Shown here piece after piece: positions 54,379 to 63,103 of a DNA stretch of 64,000 bases. The DNA is from Aestuariivivens insulae (lineage in GTDB: Bacteria > Bacteroidota > Bacteroidia > Flavobacteriales > Flavobacteriaceae): the NCBI RefSeq assembly GCF_022662195.1, contig NZ_JAKMCS010000004.1, positions 248,001 through 312,000 on the forward strand. Direction: 5' to 3'. Within the stretch, counting starts at the first letter, position 1. Each line of letters begins with the position of its first letter. The translations under genes were made by a program, and so were the position numbers. The notes beneath the pieces are model-generated. The model had not been told where the DNA came from and searched no databases. It worked only from the letters and a program-made list of their open reading frames with translations.

Positions 54379-55152
54379 ATGAAAAAAATAATAGTATTAG
54401 CAGTTTTAATGTTAAGTTCAGTAATAGTCAATGCCCAATCGGCAGAAGTACGCGGATTGGAAATAGCCAAAGCCGCCGAAAAAGCAGATTTGGGATTTGG
54501 TAGTTCCATAGTGGAGCTAAAAATGATTCTTAAAAACAAAAATGGGCAAACTAGCGAGCGTTCTTTAACGACCAAAACCTTGGAACTTACAGAAGATGGC
54601 GATAAATCTCTAATCGTATTCGAAAGCCCGAAAGATGTAAAAGGAACAGCCACATTAACCTTTACCCATAAATTTGGAGCCGATGACCAATGGTTGTTTT
54701 TGCCGTCCATTAAAAGGGTAAAAAGAATTTCTTCCAACAACAAATCGGGGCCATTTGTGGGGAGTGAGTTTGCGTATGAGGATTTATCGTCCCAAGAGGT
54801 TGAAAAATACACCTATAGGTTTTTAGAGGAAAAAGGCGATTTATTAATCGTGGAGCAGGATCCAGTAGACCCAAAATCGGGTTATACCAGACGTGTGATT
54901 ACTTATAATAAGGATAAAGGATATAGAATTGAAAAGGCCGAATTCTACGATAGAAAAAACGCTTTGCTAAAAACCTTGACGTATAGCGATTATAAAATTT
55001 ATAAAAACAAATTCTGGAGGGCCGGTACCTTTCATATGGTAAACCATCAAAGTAATAAGGAAACCATACTTCATTTTAACAATTATAACTTCGATGCCAG
55101 CCTAACAGAGGCCGATTTCACCCAAGCTGCACTGCAAAGGGCAGGAAAATAA
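54379..55152 (+). CDS. Outer membrane lipoprotein-sorting (LolA-like) protein
   Basis: This 257-residue exported protein has a signal peptide (KKIIVLAVLMLSSVIVNAQ). The LolA/LolB-like fold is suggested by SIVELKMILKNKNGQTSERS and LIVFESPKDVKGTATLTFTH, followed by DDQWLFLPSIKRVKRISSNN and GPFVGSEFAYEDLS, motifs of COG2834-type periplasmic carriers that travel with RND exporters. It probably shuttles a lipid-like substrate between the membranes. It begins 24 nt after the MMPL gene. Confidence 0.88.
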   Translation: MKKIIVLAVLMLSSVIVNAQSAEVRGLEIAKAAEKADLGFGSSIVELKMILKNKNGQTSERSLTTKTLELTEDGDKSLIVFESPKDVKGTATLTFTHKFGADDQWLFLPSIKRVKRISSNNKSGPFVGSEFAYEDLSSQEVEKYTYRFLEEKGDLLIVEQDPVDPKSGYTRRVITYNKDKGYRIEKAEFYDRKNALLKTLTYSDYKIYKNKFWRAGTFHMVNHQSNKETILHFNNYNFDASLTEADFTQAALQRAGK

Positions 55153-55240
55153 ACTATTGGTGACTAACGTAGTTTGATTAATGCTAGGAAACAGGGTGCC
55201 AGATGATAGTGCCCCTGTTTTCCTTTTTGATTTTTAAATA

Positions 55241-56440
55241 ATGAACAGATTTTCAACAGTTTTATATATTGTTTTTGGCTTAAGTGCGATAGTCTCCTTT
55301 TCACAAGAAAGTAATGTAACGCATGATTTCGAATTAGAATTAGGATTGGAATACCGATATTTTATAGACCATGCCCAATTTATGGGGCAAAAACAACATT
55401 TTCCATCGTTTTCCCTTCAACCTAAATATGCGTTAGACTGGAACGATGGAGCAGAGAGCATCAACGCAACCGCCTTTTTTAGATGGGATGTAGATGATTC
55501 CAGAACGCATTGGGACATCAGGGAGCTATATTTTCAAAAGACCAAAAATAATTGGGAGCTTAATGTAGGTCTTAAAAAAGTGTATTGGGGCGTAACCGAA
55601 AGCAATCATTTGGTGGATATTATAAATCAAACCGATGTCGTAGAGTCTTTCGACGGCGAACAAAAACTGGGACAGCCCATGGTACAATTTGTCGTTACAA
55701 CAAATACTGTGGGAACCTTTAATTTTTTCTATTTGCCATATCACCGCAAACGGAATTTTCCTGGTGAAAAAGGCCGATTTCGTTTTCCCGTTGTAATTGA
55801 TAGGGACGAGATTCTCTATGAAAGTAGGGCCCAGGAATGGCACCAGGATTTTGCTTTTAGGTGGTTCCATTACTTTGGTGCTTTCGATGTGGGGCTGTCA
55901 CATTTCTATGGCACGGGTAGAGAGCCCCTATTTATGTTTGATAATACAGGAAATATCAATGCTTTTTATCCGGTAATTAACCAAACTGGATTAGACCTTC
56001 AGGTAACTCACAATGCCTTTTTGTGGAAACTCGAGTCTATTTATAGAAATGCCGAAGCACAAGATTTTTTTGCCTTAACGGCCGGATTGGAGTTTACTTT
56101 TAGTAATATAGATGGCAATGGCTTGGATATTGGGCTTCTAAGTGAATATCTCTATGATGAGCGTGATGCCCTAGCCTTAAATGCTCTACAGAATGATGTG
56201 TTTTTTGGTAGTAGAATAGCTTTTAACGATACCCAGGATACTTCTATTTTATTAGGAGGGATTACCGATTTGGAATCGAGCAGTAAAATTTTCAGTATTG
56301 AAGCTTCCAGACGCTTTGGAAGTAACTGGGTCGCCGAGGTTGAAGCGAGGGTTTTTAGCGGGATAGAGGCCAACGAATTTATATTGTCAAATTTTAGGGA
56401 TGATAGCTTTTTTAGGTTGCGTATATCGAGGTTTTTTTAA
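55241..56440 (+). CDS. Outer membrane beta-barrel protein of the MMPL operon (DUF1302-like)
   Basis: This 399-residue protein has a signal peptide ending near SFSQ. The mature part shows alternating aromatic/hydrophobic strands and ends in a terminal strand, SFFRLRISRFF, typical of outer-membrane barrels. Segments such as ELYFQKTKNNWELNVGLKKVYWGVTES resemble the DUF1302 type found with MMPL and LolA-like genes in proteobacteria. It is likely the outer-membrane outlet or acceptor of the export route. The assignment to a named family is tentative, the barrel is more certain. Confidence 0.75.
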   Translation: MNRFSTVLYIVFGLSAIVSFSQESNVTHDFELELGLEYRYFIDHAQFMGQKQHFPSFSLQPKYALDWNDGAESINATAFFRWDVDDSRTHWDIRELYFQKTKNNWELNVGLKKVYWGVTESNHLVDIINQTDVVESFDGEQKLGQPMVQFVVTTNTVGTFNFFYLPYHRKRNFPGEKGRFRFPVVIDRDEILYESRAQEWHQDFAFRWFHYFGAFDVGLSHFYGTGREPLFMFDNTGNINAFYPVINQTGLDLQVTHNAFLWKLESIYRNAEAQDFFALTAGLEFTFSNIDGNGLDIGLLSEYLYDERDALALNALQNDVFFGSRIAFNDTQDTSILLGGITDLESSSKIFSIEASRRFGSNWVAEVEARVFSGIEANEFILSNFRDDSFFRLRISRFF

Positions 56441-56450
56441 ACAAATTGAA

Positions 56451-56699
56451 ATGGTATTTAAGATTAAATCAAATCAGGATTACTCAGAAACCTTTAATGA
56501 TTTTCAAATAATTTTTAAGGAATGTGTATTGGAAATAGCAGGAGATAATGAGCTTGATAATCGATTTGATATCAATGTTGTTGAACCATTTTTAATCAAT
56601 AGTTGGTTGGGAGCATTGCTTAGAACTGAATCTAGAGAATCTATTAGTAACTCACTTGGCGATTTTAGGGCTTTCATAATTCAACAACTATCAAATTGA
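56451..56699 (+). CDS. Small hypothetical protein
   Basis: This 82-residue acidic protein (MVFKIKSNQDYSETFNDF, then INSWLGALLRTESRESISNS) has no signal or membrane segment. It starts 10 nt after the barrel gene, from the ATG at 56451. The frame is open further upstream inside the barrel gene, but no better start exists. The small size and composition resemble immunity-like or accessory proteins, and I do not recognise it. A bidirectional terminator follows about 75 nt downstream. Confidence 0.55.
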   Translation: MVFKIKSNQDYSETFNDFQIIFKECVLEIAGDNELDNRFDINVVEPFLINSWLGALLRTESRESISNSLGDFRAFIIQQLSN

Positions 56700-56775
56700 G
56701 AGCTTTTAAGGCATTTAAACCTGTATAGGCATAACTTTAATCCGTTAATTGAACAGAGTTGTTAATGTATCCAAA

Positions 56776-56802
56776 AATTCCCCTGCATTTTACAGGGGAA
56801 TT
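56776..56802. terminator. Bidirectional hairpin terminator
   Basis: AATTCCCCTG and CAGGGGAATT form a perfect 10-bp stem with a 7-nt loop between the convergent small gene and the TPR gene, touching the TPR stop codon. Confidence 0.8.
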
Positions 56803-57385
56803 ATAGCAATCCATTCAGACTATTTTTAAACCAATTATTTGAAGCATTTTTATCAACTTCATTCTTGTCTTCATCTTTCATAGCCCGTTCGGCATTGTTT
56901 TTCTCCTTTCTTTTTTTGTCCACTCGAGCCAAAACATCATCTACATAAAAAGAAAAATCGTTGTTCATACTCAACTGCTTTGCATTTTTAAGTGCTTTTT
57001 TGGCAGCATCATAATCTTCTAAAGCTTCAAACAAATAGGCTTGGTATAGTTGAATTAGAGCTTTGTCTATCCCTTTTATACTTAAGGCAAAATCGATAAG
57101 CATTTGGGCTTCTTTAAAATCATGGGAATGAATTAAAACCATAATGTAATCTGGATAGATAAATGTGGCTTCTATATTAATGGCCAAGGCTTTTTCGTAG
57201 TAGCTTTTAGCCGTTTCATAATCTCCCAATTGTTCCCAATGTACCCGTGCCATTAAGCATAGGGCTTTTACACTATTTGGGTTGTATGATAAAGCATAGT
57301 TTAAGGCTTCTACTGCTTTTTCCAGTTCCCAAGGATAGGTTTCTAATGCCTTGAATAAATACAGGTTATTCGTATTTGTTTCCAT
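56801..57385 (-). CDS. Tetratricopeptide repeat protein
   Basis: This 194-residue soluble protein is made of TPR-like helix pairs (ALETYPWELEKAVEALNYAL, GDYETAKSYYEKALAIN, EDYDAAKKALKNAKQL), so it serves protein-protein contacts. A charged C-terminal tail (KKRKEKNNAERAMKDEDKNE) follows. There is no signal peptide. It is not in an obvious operon, and the gap upstream contains structured sequence (57420-57600). Partners are unknown. Confidence 0.85.
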   Translation of the reverse strand: METNTNNLYLFKALETYPWELEKAVEALNYALSYNPNSVKALCLMARVHWEQLGDYETAKSYYEKALAINIEATFIYPDYIMVLIHSHDFKEAQMLIDFALSIKGIDKALIQLYQAYLFEALEDYDAAKKALKNAKQLSMNNDFSFYVDDVLARVDKKRKEKNNAERAMKDEDKNEVDKNASNNWFKNSLNGLL

Positions 57386-57419
57386 TGTTTTTTTAATTAA
57401 AAAATAAATAAATCGTTAG

Positions 57420-57600
57420 GCTTCCAGCTGAAAAACTGAAAGTGGCTTTCCGTTTGGATATGGTTACCCTTTAAAGTCTTGTTAGGAAATCAATCCGAAA
57501 CAGTGGTTTTCTTTTGCTTCGGATCTTTTCTGGAAAGTGTGCTACAGAAAGGACCGAAGCCTGCTCAATGATCCTGGATCATTAAATGCCGTCATAATTA
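57420..57600. other. Structured, relatively GC-rich intergenic segment
   Basis: The 57386-57947 gap contains no long gene. Within an AT-rich setting this part is richer in G and C. It holds a long hairpin at 57516-57560 (GCTTCGGATCTTTTCTG against CAGAAAGGACCGAAGC) and a perfect 17-nt palindrome at 57567-57583 (AATGATCC-T-GGATCATT). It could be a small RNA, a structured leader of the TPR gene or a decayed repeat. Confidence 0.35.
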
Positions 57601-57892
57601 CTATATGCTTTAACATGGCTTCTAAATGTTTATTAATAAATGTTTTTTAAGCAGTTCGACGTTTAAAACTGCGATGCAAAGATGAAAACAATTTTTTAAA
57701 ATCCAAATAAAAAATTTGATTTATTTTACTGAAAATCAAATAGTTATGCTGTTTTTGGACAAAAAAAATCCTGTCCGCTTATTAGCAGATAATGAGTGTT
57801 GTGGCAAATGATTGTCTTTCAAACGCTTACTCTTCAATGCTTATATTTTATCTTTTAAAAAGTTGTTTCAAATTGTTTTCATTTTTTTTCAT

Positions 57893-57924
57893 AAAAAAAG
57901 CGCCCAAGATTTTTTGGACGCTTT
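57893..57924 (-). terminator. Rho-independent terminator of the TerB-like gene
   Basis: Read on the minus strand, AAAGCGTCCAA pairs with TTGGGCGCTTT and is followed by T residues. Confidence 0.75.
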
Positions 57925-57947
57925 AAGTTATGTGGTAGATTGTTTTT

Positions 57948-58379
57948 TTACCTATTCATGTTTTTAATTTGGTCCATAAAAGTGTCTAAGTCTGCTCCAT
58001 TACTCACTAATGTTAAAGCCTTATCCACTATGTATTTTGCGTTTATGGCATGAAACCCAAGTCCAACTGCAATTTTTCTAAGTAATACTTCTTCGTGATC
58101 ACCTTTAATATGGTCTACATAAACCATACGAGCCAAATCGAACAAACGTTCCAAACGTTGGTCGTAAGATACTGGAGGATTAATAGGGTGTGCTTGATAA
58201 TCCTTTAAAATGGCCTTATAATCCGTTTCATTAATACCTAAGCTTTGTGCTAGCCTATCTAAAAATGCTTTTTCTTCGTTGCTAATAACGCCGTCATCCA
58301 TGGCAACGCGCACGATTGCCGCAAAATGATCCTTATTACGCTTTTTAAATCCACTATCAAATAAATCCGAAATAGACAT
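57948..58379 (-). CDS. TerB-like tellurite-resistance/DjlA-N domain protein
   Basis: This 143-residue helical protein has the acidic TerB metal-binding pattern MDDGVISNEEKAFLDRLAQ near residue 27 and HIKGDHEEVLLRKIAVGLG near 90, with D and E residues spaced as in TerB. TerB-type proteins sense or bind Ca2+ or act in stress responses. There are no other ter genes nearby. It is monocistronic with a clear terminator. Confidence 0.82.
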   Translation of the reverse strand: MSISDLFDSGFKKRNKDHFAAIVRVAMDDGVISNEEKAFLDRLAQSLGINETDYKAILKDYQAHPINPPVSYDQRLERLFDLARMVYVDHIKGDHEEVLLRKIAVGLGFHAINAKYIVDKALTLVSNGADLDTFMDQIKNMNR

Positions 58380-58680
58380 GTTTTTTATTCTTTATTAATG
58401 CTGCAAACCTACATATTTTTTTAATAAACTAAGTCGAAAATTTCATTTTTTTGGTTGTTGCTTAAAGGCTTGGTTTTACCTTATTTTTTAAAATGGACAG
58501 GATGAAAAAAAGAATAGCAATTTTAACACATTTTAGGTAAAGCTTATGCCTATAGGATTTCAATTAAGCTAAATATTTCATTAACTTTCTTCTGTGAAAC
58601 TAAACTTTGTTTAAAAAAGGTACAAAATTTAGCTTCACTTCAGTAACCACTTCGTTAGTCTAGGTATTTTTTTCATTTTT

Positions 58681-58718
58681 TACGTGAATTTACAAATGAA
58701 AAAATTCATGTACTTTTG
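58681..58718 (+). promoter_or_regulatory. Ferritin promoter with overlapping inverted repeat
   Basis: The arms TACGTGAATTT (58681-58691) and AAATTCATGTA (58702-58712) are complementary at 10 of 11 positions with a 10-nt spacer. The right arm runs into the -7 box TACTTTTG (58711-58718), 15 nt before the ATG. This is a likely operator for an iron- or stress-responsive regulator. The rest of 58380-58680 is AT-rich, with no gene I can support. Confidence 0.5.
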
Positions 58719-58733
58719 TAAAAAAGCAATATC

Positions 58734-59252
58734 ATGTTATCAAAATCTATAGAAAAGGCATTAAACGATCAAATTAGAATCGAGGCAGAATCGTCCCAAA
58801 TATATTTAGCTATGGCCTGTTGGGCAGAAGTTAAGGGTTTGGAAGGTGTTGCCGGATTTATGTACAGCCAGTCTAACGAAGAGCGAGACCACATGCTTAA
58901 GCTCATTAAATTTGTAAATGAACGTGGAGGTCATGCCCACATATCGGCATTAAATGCACCTAACGTTACTTTTGAATCTTTTAAGGAGATGTTTGAAAAG
59001 CTTTTTGAGCATGAGGTTTTTGTTTCAGAAAGTATTAATAATTTGGTGCACATCTCGCTTCAAGAAAAAGATTATGCTACCCATAACTTCTTACAGTGGT
59101 ATGTGTCTGAACAAATTGAAGAAGAAGCCATGGCCAGAACCATTTTGGATAAGATAAACCTTATAGGTAATGACAAAGGCGGTTTGTATTTATTTGACAG
59201 GGATATCGTTAATTTAACTGTTAACTCAGCTTCCATGGACAATCCTGAATAA
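58734..59252 (+). CDS. ftnA: Ferritin (FtnA type)
   Basis: This 172-residue iron-storage protein forms a 24-subunit shell and oxidises Fe2+ at a di-iron site. The ferroxidase ligands are all present: Glu17, Glu50, His53, Glu94, Gln127 and Glu130, with the third-site arrangement of bacterial FtnA. It has no heme-binding methionine as in bacterioferritin. The gene is monocistronic. An inverted repeat overlaps its promoter, so it is probably regulated by iron or redox state. It complements the heme cluster in iron use. Confidence 0.95.
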   Translation: MLSKSIEKALNDQIRIEAESSQIYLAMACWAEVKGLEGVAGFMYSQSNEERDHMLKLIKFVNERGGHAHISALNAPNVTFESFKEMFEKLFEHEVFVSESINNLVHISLQEKDYATHNFLQWYVSEQIEEEAMARTILDKINLIGNDKGGLYLFDRDIVNLTVNSASMDNPE

Positions 59253-59313
59253 AAATTCGTTTAATGATCTCAGTTTTAACATTTAATCTTATTTAGATTT
59301 AATAAAAATAACA

Positions 59314-59321
59314 TATTTTTG
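59314..59321 (+). promoter_or_regulatory. -7 box of the small Cys-rich gene
   Basis: TATTTTTG matches TAnnTTTG, 51 nt before the TTG start at 59373. Confidence 0.45.
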
Positions 59322-59372
59322 CCGAAAATTTTAACGATGTGGTTTAAGCCACTTCAATCTGTAGTTTAAGAT

Positions 59373-59534
59373 TTGGGCAAGAAGAAACAAAAAAAGAAGA
59401 TTAAAAAATTGCAGGAGTTGGGAGTCATTACGTCCAGTAAAGTAAAGACCAGCTGTTGCAAAAAATATAAAAAATGCGAAACCAAGCGTTGTAAAAAATG
59501 CCCGTGTTTCGATTTTCTTAAAAAAGTAGCATAA
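59373..59534 (+). CDS. Small Lys/Cys-rich protein (53 residues, TTG start)
   Basis: The frame TTG 59373 to TAA 59532 encodes a very basic peptide, MGKKKQKKKIKKLQELG followed by TSCCKKYKKCETKRCKKCPC. The seven cysteines, three of them in CKKCPC, suggest metal binding, and the lysines suggest RNA or DNA contact. An in-frame stop lies right upstream, so TTG is the only usable start. A promoter box upstream and a terminator overlapping the stop define a separate transcript. I recall similar small proteins in Flavobacteriaceae without known function. Confidence 0.6.
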   Translation: MGKKKQKKKIKKLQELGVITSSKVKTSCCKKYKKCETKRCKKCPCFDFLKKVA

Positions 59535-59567
59535 ATAAAGCGAACTTAAAAGGTTCGCTTTATTTTT
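59533..59567 (+). terminator. Rho-independent terminator
   Basis: AAATAAAGCGAAC and GTTCGCTTTATTT form a 13-bp stem with a 7-nt loop and T residues, right after the small Cys-rich gene. Confidence 0.85.
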
Positions 59568-59626
59568 ACCTTTTAGCTTAGAAAATATAAGATTTAATAG
59601 AGCATAACATAATCGGTTCAAAATCT

Positions 59627-59634
59627 TATCTTTG
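59627..59634 (+). promoter_or_regulatory. -7 box of mfd
   Basis: TATCTTTG is a good match to TAnnTTTG, 19 nt before the GTG start of mfd. Confidence 0.5.
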
Positions 59635-59653
59635 CCATCCCAAAACAATATTA

Positions 59654-62600
59654 GTGAGTCATATTACCCTCTCGCAAACTTTTGCACAGGTTTTGCAAAC
59701 GCAAAATCTGCGAACTGCTATTGCCCAACCTCAGGACAAGGCTACATCAAAAATACATGTAAAGGGCCTTGTAGGTTCCTCGTTTTCTTTTGTTATTTCA
59801 AGTGTTTTTAAGGATGCCGAAAAACCTTTTTTACTCATTTTTAATGATAAGGAAGAAGCAGCACATTACCTAAACGATTTAGAGCAGTTGCTTAGCGATA
59901 AGGATGTATTGTTCTACCCAGGAAGTTACCGTAGACCTTATGAAATAGAAGAAACCGATAATGCCAATGTATTACTGCGGGCTGAGGTTTTAAATAGAAT
60001 AAACTCGCAAAAAAAACCGGCCATAATCGTCACCTATCCCGATGCGCTTTTTGAAAAAGTAGTGACGAGAAAAGAGTTGGAGCGTAATACCTTAAAAGTA
60101 ACTGTTGGTGATGATCTATCCATAGATTTTATTAACGAAGTCCTTTTTGAATACCAATTTAAGCGTGTGGATTTTGTAACCGAACCAGGTGAGTTTTCGG
60201 TTAGGGGAGGTATCGTAGATGTGTTTTCGTTTTCTCATGATGAGCCTTATCGTATTGAGTTTTTTGGTGATGAGGTAGATAGTATTAGAACCTTTGATGT
60301 AGAAACGCAGCTTTCTTTAAATCAAATTAAAAAAATTAACATCATCCCCAATGTTGCTAATAAATTTCTGGAAGAAAAGCGGCAGAGTTTTTTAAAATAT
60401 ATCGCTCAAAAAACAGTAGTCTGTTTAAAAAATGCCGATTTACTGTTTTCAAGAATAGATGATTTTTATGAAAAAGCAGAGGAAGCGTTTAAAAACTTGT
60501 CAACAGATATAAAACATGCAGCTCCAGACGAATTGTTCTGTAATTCAACATTGCTTAAGCAGCAACTGTTGGATTATTCATTGATTGAGTTTGGTACTAC
60601 ATCATACTTCAAAGAGACCTTTGCGAATGAAGCAAAGCAATCTGTTGTTAATGAAAAGATTACCACGTCGCAAGCTCGTCGTAATGACAAAATTGAATTC
60701 AAAACAATCCCCCAGCCGTCATTCAATAAACAATTCAATTTGCTTATTGAAGACTTAAATAACAATCACGACAAAGGCTATACCAATTATATTGCTTGTA
60801 TTAGTGAACAGCAGGCCAAGCGGTTCCATGATATTTTTGATGATGCCCATTTAGATGTCAAGCAATACACCACTATTATTTTGTCATTGCATCAAGGGTT
60901 TATAGACCACGACAATAAAATAGTATGTTATACCGATCATCAAATTTTTGAACGCTATCATAAGTTCCATATTAAAAATGGTTATGCCAAAAAGCAGGCC
61001 ATTACCCTAAAGGAACTCACTAATTTGGATATAGGTGATTACGTGACCCATATCGACCATGGGATAGGTCGTTTTGGAGGACTACAAAAGATTGATGTTG
61101 AAGGAAAAAAACAGGAAGCCATTAAGCTTATATATGGCGAACGTGATATCTTATATTTAAGCATCCATTCGTTGCATAAAATTACCAAGTTTAATGGTAA
61201 GGACGGTAAACCACCTAAAATCTATAAGCTGGGTAGCAATGCCTGGAAAACACTTAAGCAAAAAACAAAAGCTCGAGTAAAACACGTGGCGTTTAATTTG
61301 ATAAAATTATATGCCAAGCGAAAAACCGAAAAAGGGCACCAATACCATCCAGATAGTTATATGCAACACGAGCTGGAAGCGTCGTTTATTTATGAGGACA
61401 CACCAGATCAAAGCACGGCAACAGCCGATATTAAGGCCGATATGGAAAGCGAGCGCCCTATGGATAGGCTGGTGTGTGGTGATGTAGGTTTTGGTAAAAC
61501 CGAAGTAGCTATTCGAGCGGCGTTTAAAGCAGTGGATAATGGAAAACAGGTTGCCGTTTTAGTACCTACAACTATTTTGGCTTACCAGCATTACAGAACG
61601 TTTTCAAAACGGCTAAAGGATTTTCCCGTAACCGTAGATTATCTAAATAGGTTTAGAACGGCCAAAGAAAAACGACAAACCTTGGAAAGCCTTGAAAAAG
61701 GAGGTGTCGATATTATTATTGGCACCCACCAATTGGTTAATAAAAATGTGAGTTTTCGGGATTTGGGATTGCTTATTGTAGATGAGGAACAAAAATTTGG
61801 TGTGGCGGTAAAAGAAAAACTAAAGACCCTAAAAGATAATGTAGATGTATTAACGCTAACTGCAACACCAATACCTAGAACACTTCAGTTTAGCTTAATG
61901 GCTGCACGGGATTTATCGGTTATAACCACGCCACCACCAAACCGTTACCCTATTGAAAGCCACGTTATTCGATTTAATGAAGAAACCATAAGGGATGCTA
62001 TTAGTTATGAAATACAACGTGGCGGACAAGTTTTTTTCATCCATAACCGTATAGAAAACATAAAGGAAGTGGCGGGCATGTTACAACGTTTGGTCCCCGA
62101 TGCCAAAATAGGTATAGGACATGGCCAGATGGAGGGCAAAAAATTGGAACAGCTTATGTTGGCCTTTATGGATGGTGCTTTCGATGTGTTGGTTAGCACT
62201 ACCATTGTTGAAAGCGGACTCGATGTGCCCAATGCCAATACTATTTTTATTAATAATGCCAATAATTTTGGATTGAGTGATTTGCATCAAATGCGTGGTC
62301 GCGTAGGACGAAGCAATAAAAAAGCATTTTGTTATTTCATTACTCCAGAATATTCGGCAATGACCGAAGACGCCAGAAAGCGTATCACTGCTTTGGAACA
62401 GTTTACCGAATTAGGCAGTGGTTTTAATATTGCGATGAAGGATTTGGAAATTCGTGGTGCAGGCGATTTGTTGGGTGGTGAACAAAGTGGTTTTATTAAT
62501 GAAATAGGCTTCGATACCTATCAGAAAATATTAAATGAAGCCATTGAGGAATTGAAGGAAAATGAATTTAAAGACCTGTATCAAGATAGCAAGGAAGATA

Positions 62601-63073
62601 AAGTGTACGTAAAAGATGTAACCATCGATTCCGATTTCGAGCTGCTATTCCCAGATAGTTACGTTAATAACATAGCTGAACGATTAAACCTATACACACA
62701 GCTTAATAATATTAAAACTGAAGAAGAATTGCATACTTTTGAGTTGGCATTAATAGATCGGTTTGGAGAATTGCCACCTCAAGTGACGGATTTGTTAAAT
62801 AGTGTCCAAATAAAGTGGTTGGCCACAAAAATTGGGTTCGAAAAAGTGGTGATGAAACAGGGTAAATTTATTGGGTATTTTATAAACGACCAGCAAAGTA
62901 GTTTTTACCAAAGCCCCGCATTTACCAAAGTATTGCAGTTTGTACAAGCGAACCCCAATAGATGTAGAATGAAGGAAAAGCAAACCAGAAGCGGGTTACG
63001 CTTAATGTTAACTTTTGAAAACATAAATACCGTAAAACAAGCTTTAAAAGCTTTACAGCCCATTGTGGTGTAA
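59654..63073 (+). CDS. mfd: Transcription-repair coupling factor
   Basis: This 1139-residue ATP-dependent translocase removes stalled RNA polymerase and recruits UvrA to the lesion. The UvrB-like N-terminal part includes VLFYPGSYRRPYEIEET and FSVRGGIVDVFSF. The CarD-like RNA-polymerase-interaction domain is near 465-530 (LNIGDYVTHIDHGIGRFGGL). The helicase core has Walker A CGDVGFGKTEVAIRAAF near 608 and DEEQKFGV near 711, then motif VI DLHQMRGRVGRS. The C-terminal TRCF domain closes the protein. It uses a GTG start placed 19 nt after a promoter box. Confidence 0.96.
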   Translation: MSHITLSQTFAQVLQTQNLRTAIAQPQDKATSKIHVKGLVGSSFSFVISSVFKDAEKPFLLIFNDKEEAAHYLNDLEQLLSDKDVLFYPGSYRRPYEIEETDNANVLLRAEVLNRINSQKKPAIIVTYPDALFEKVVTRKELERNTLKVTVGDDLSIDFINEVLFEYQFKRVDFVTEPGEFSVRGGIVDVFSFSHDEPYRIEFFGDEVDSIRTFDVETQLSLNQIKKINIIPNVANKFLEEKRQSFLKYIAQKTVVCLKNADLLFSRIDDFYEKAEEAFKNLSTDIKHAAPDELFCNSTLLKQQLLDYSLIEFGTTSYFKETFANEAKQSVVNEKITTSQARRNDKIEFKTIPQPSFNKQFNLLIEDLNNNHDKGYTNYIACISEQQAKRFHDIFDDAHLDVKQYTTIILSLHQGFIDHDNKIVCYTDHQIFERYHKFHIKNGYAKKQAITLKELTNLDIGDYVTHIDHGIGRFGGLQKIDVEGKKQEAIKLIYGERDILYLSIHSLHKITKFNGKDGKPPKIYKLGSNAWKTLKQKTKARVKHVAFNLIKLYAKRKTEKGHQYHPDSYMQHELEASFIYEDTPDQSTATADIKADMESERPMDRLVCGDVGFGKTEVAIRAAFKAVDNGKQVAVLVPTTILAYQHYRTFSKRLKDFPVTVDYLNRFRTAKEKRQTLESLEKGGVDIIIGTHQLVNKNVSFRDLGLLIVDEEQKFGVAVKEKLKTLKDNVDVLTLTATPIPRTLQFSLMAARDLSVITTPPPNRYPIESHVIRFNEETIRDAISYEIQRGGQVFFIHNRIENIKEVAGMLQRLVPDAKIGIGHGQMEGKKLEQLMLAFMDGAFDVLVSTTIVESGLDVPNANTIFINNANNFGLSDLHQMRGRVGRSNKKAFCYFITPEYSAMTEDARKRITALEQFTELGSGFNIAMKDLEIRGAGDLLGGEQSGFINEIGFDTYQKILNEAIEELKENEFKDLYQDSKEDKVYVKDVTIDSDFELLFPDSYVNNIAERLNLYTQLNNIKTEEELHTFELALIDRFGELPPQVTDLLNSVQIKWLATKIGFEKVVMKQGKFIGYFINDQQSSFYQSPAFTKVLQFVQANPNRCRMKEKQTRSGLRLMLTFENINTVKQALKALQPIVV

Positions 63074-63103
63074 TTATTGTTCTAACAAAATAAATTATTA
63101 AAA

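Noticed and set aside
58493-58540. 15-codon frame MDRMKKRIAILTHFR before ferritin
   Set aside because: Too short, no promoter or conservation evidence.
59331-59648. 105-residue hydrophobic frame on the minus strand opposite the small Cys-rich gene
   Set aside because: It is antisense to a better supported gene with promoter and terminator, and the terminator stem lies within it.
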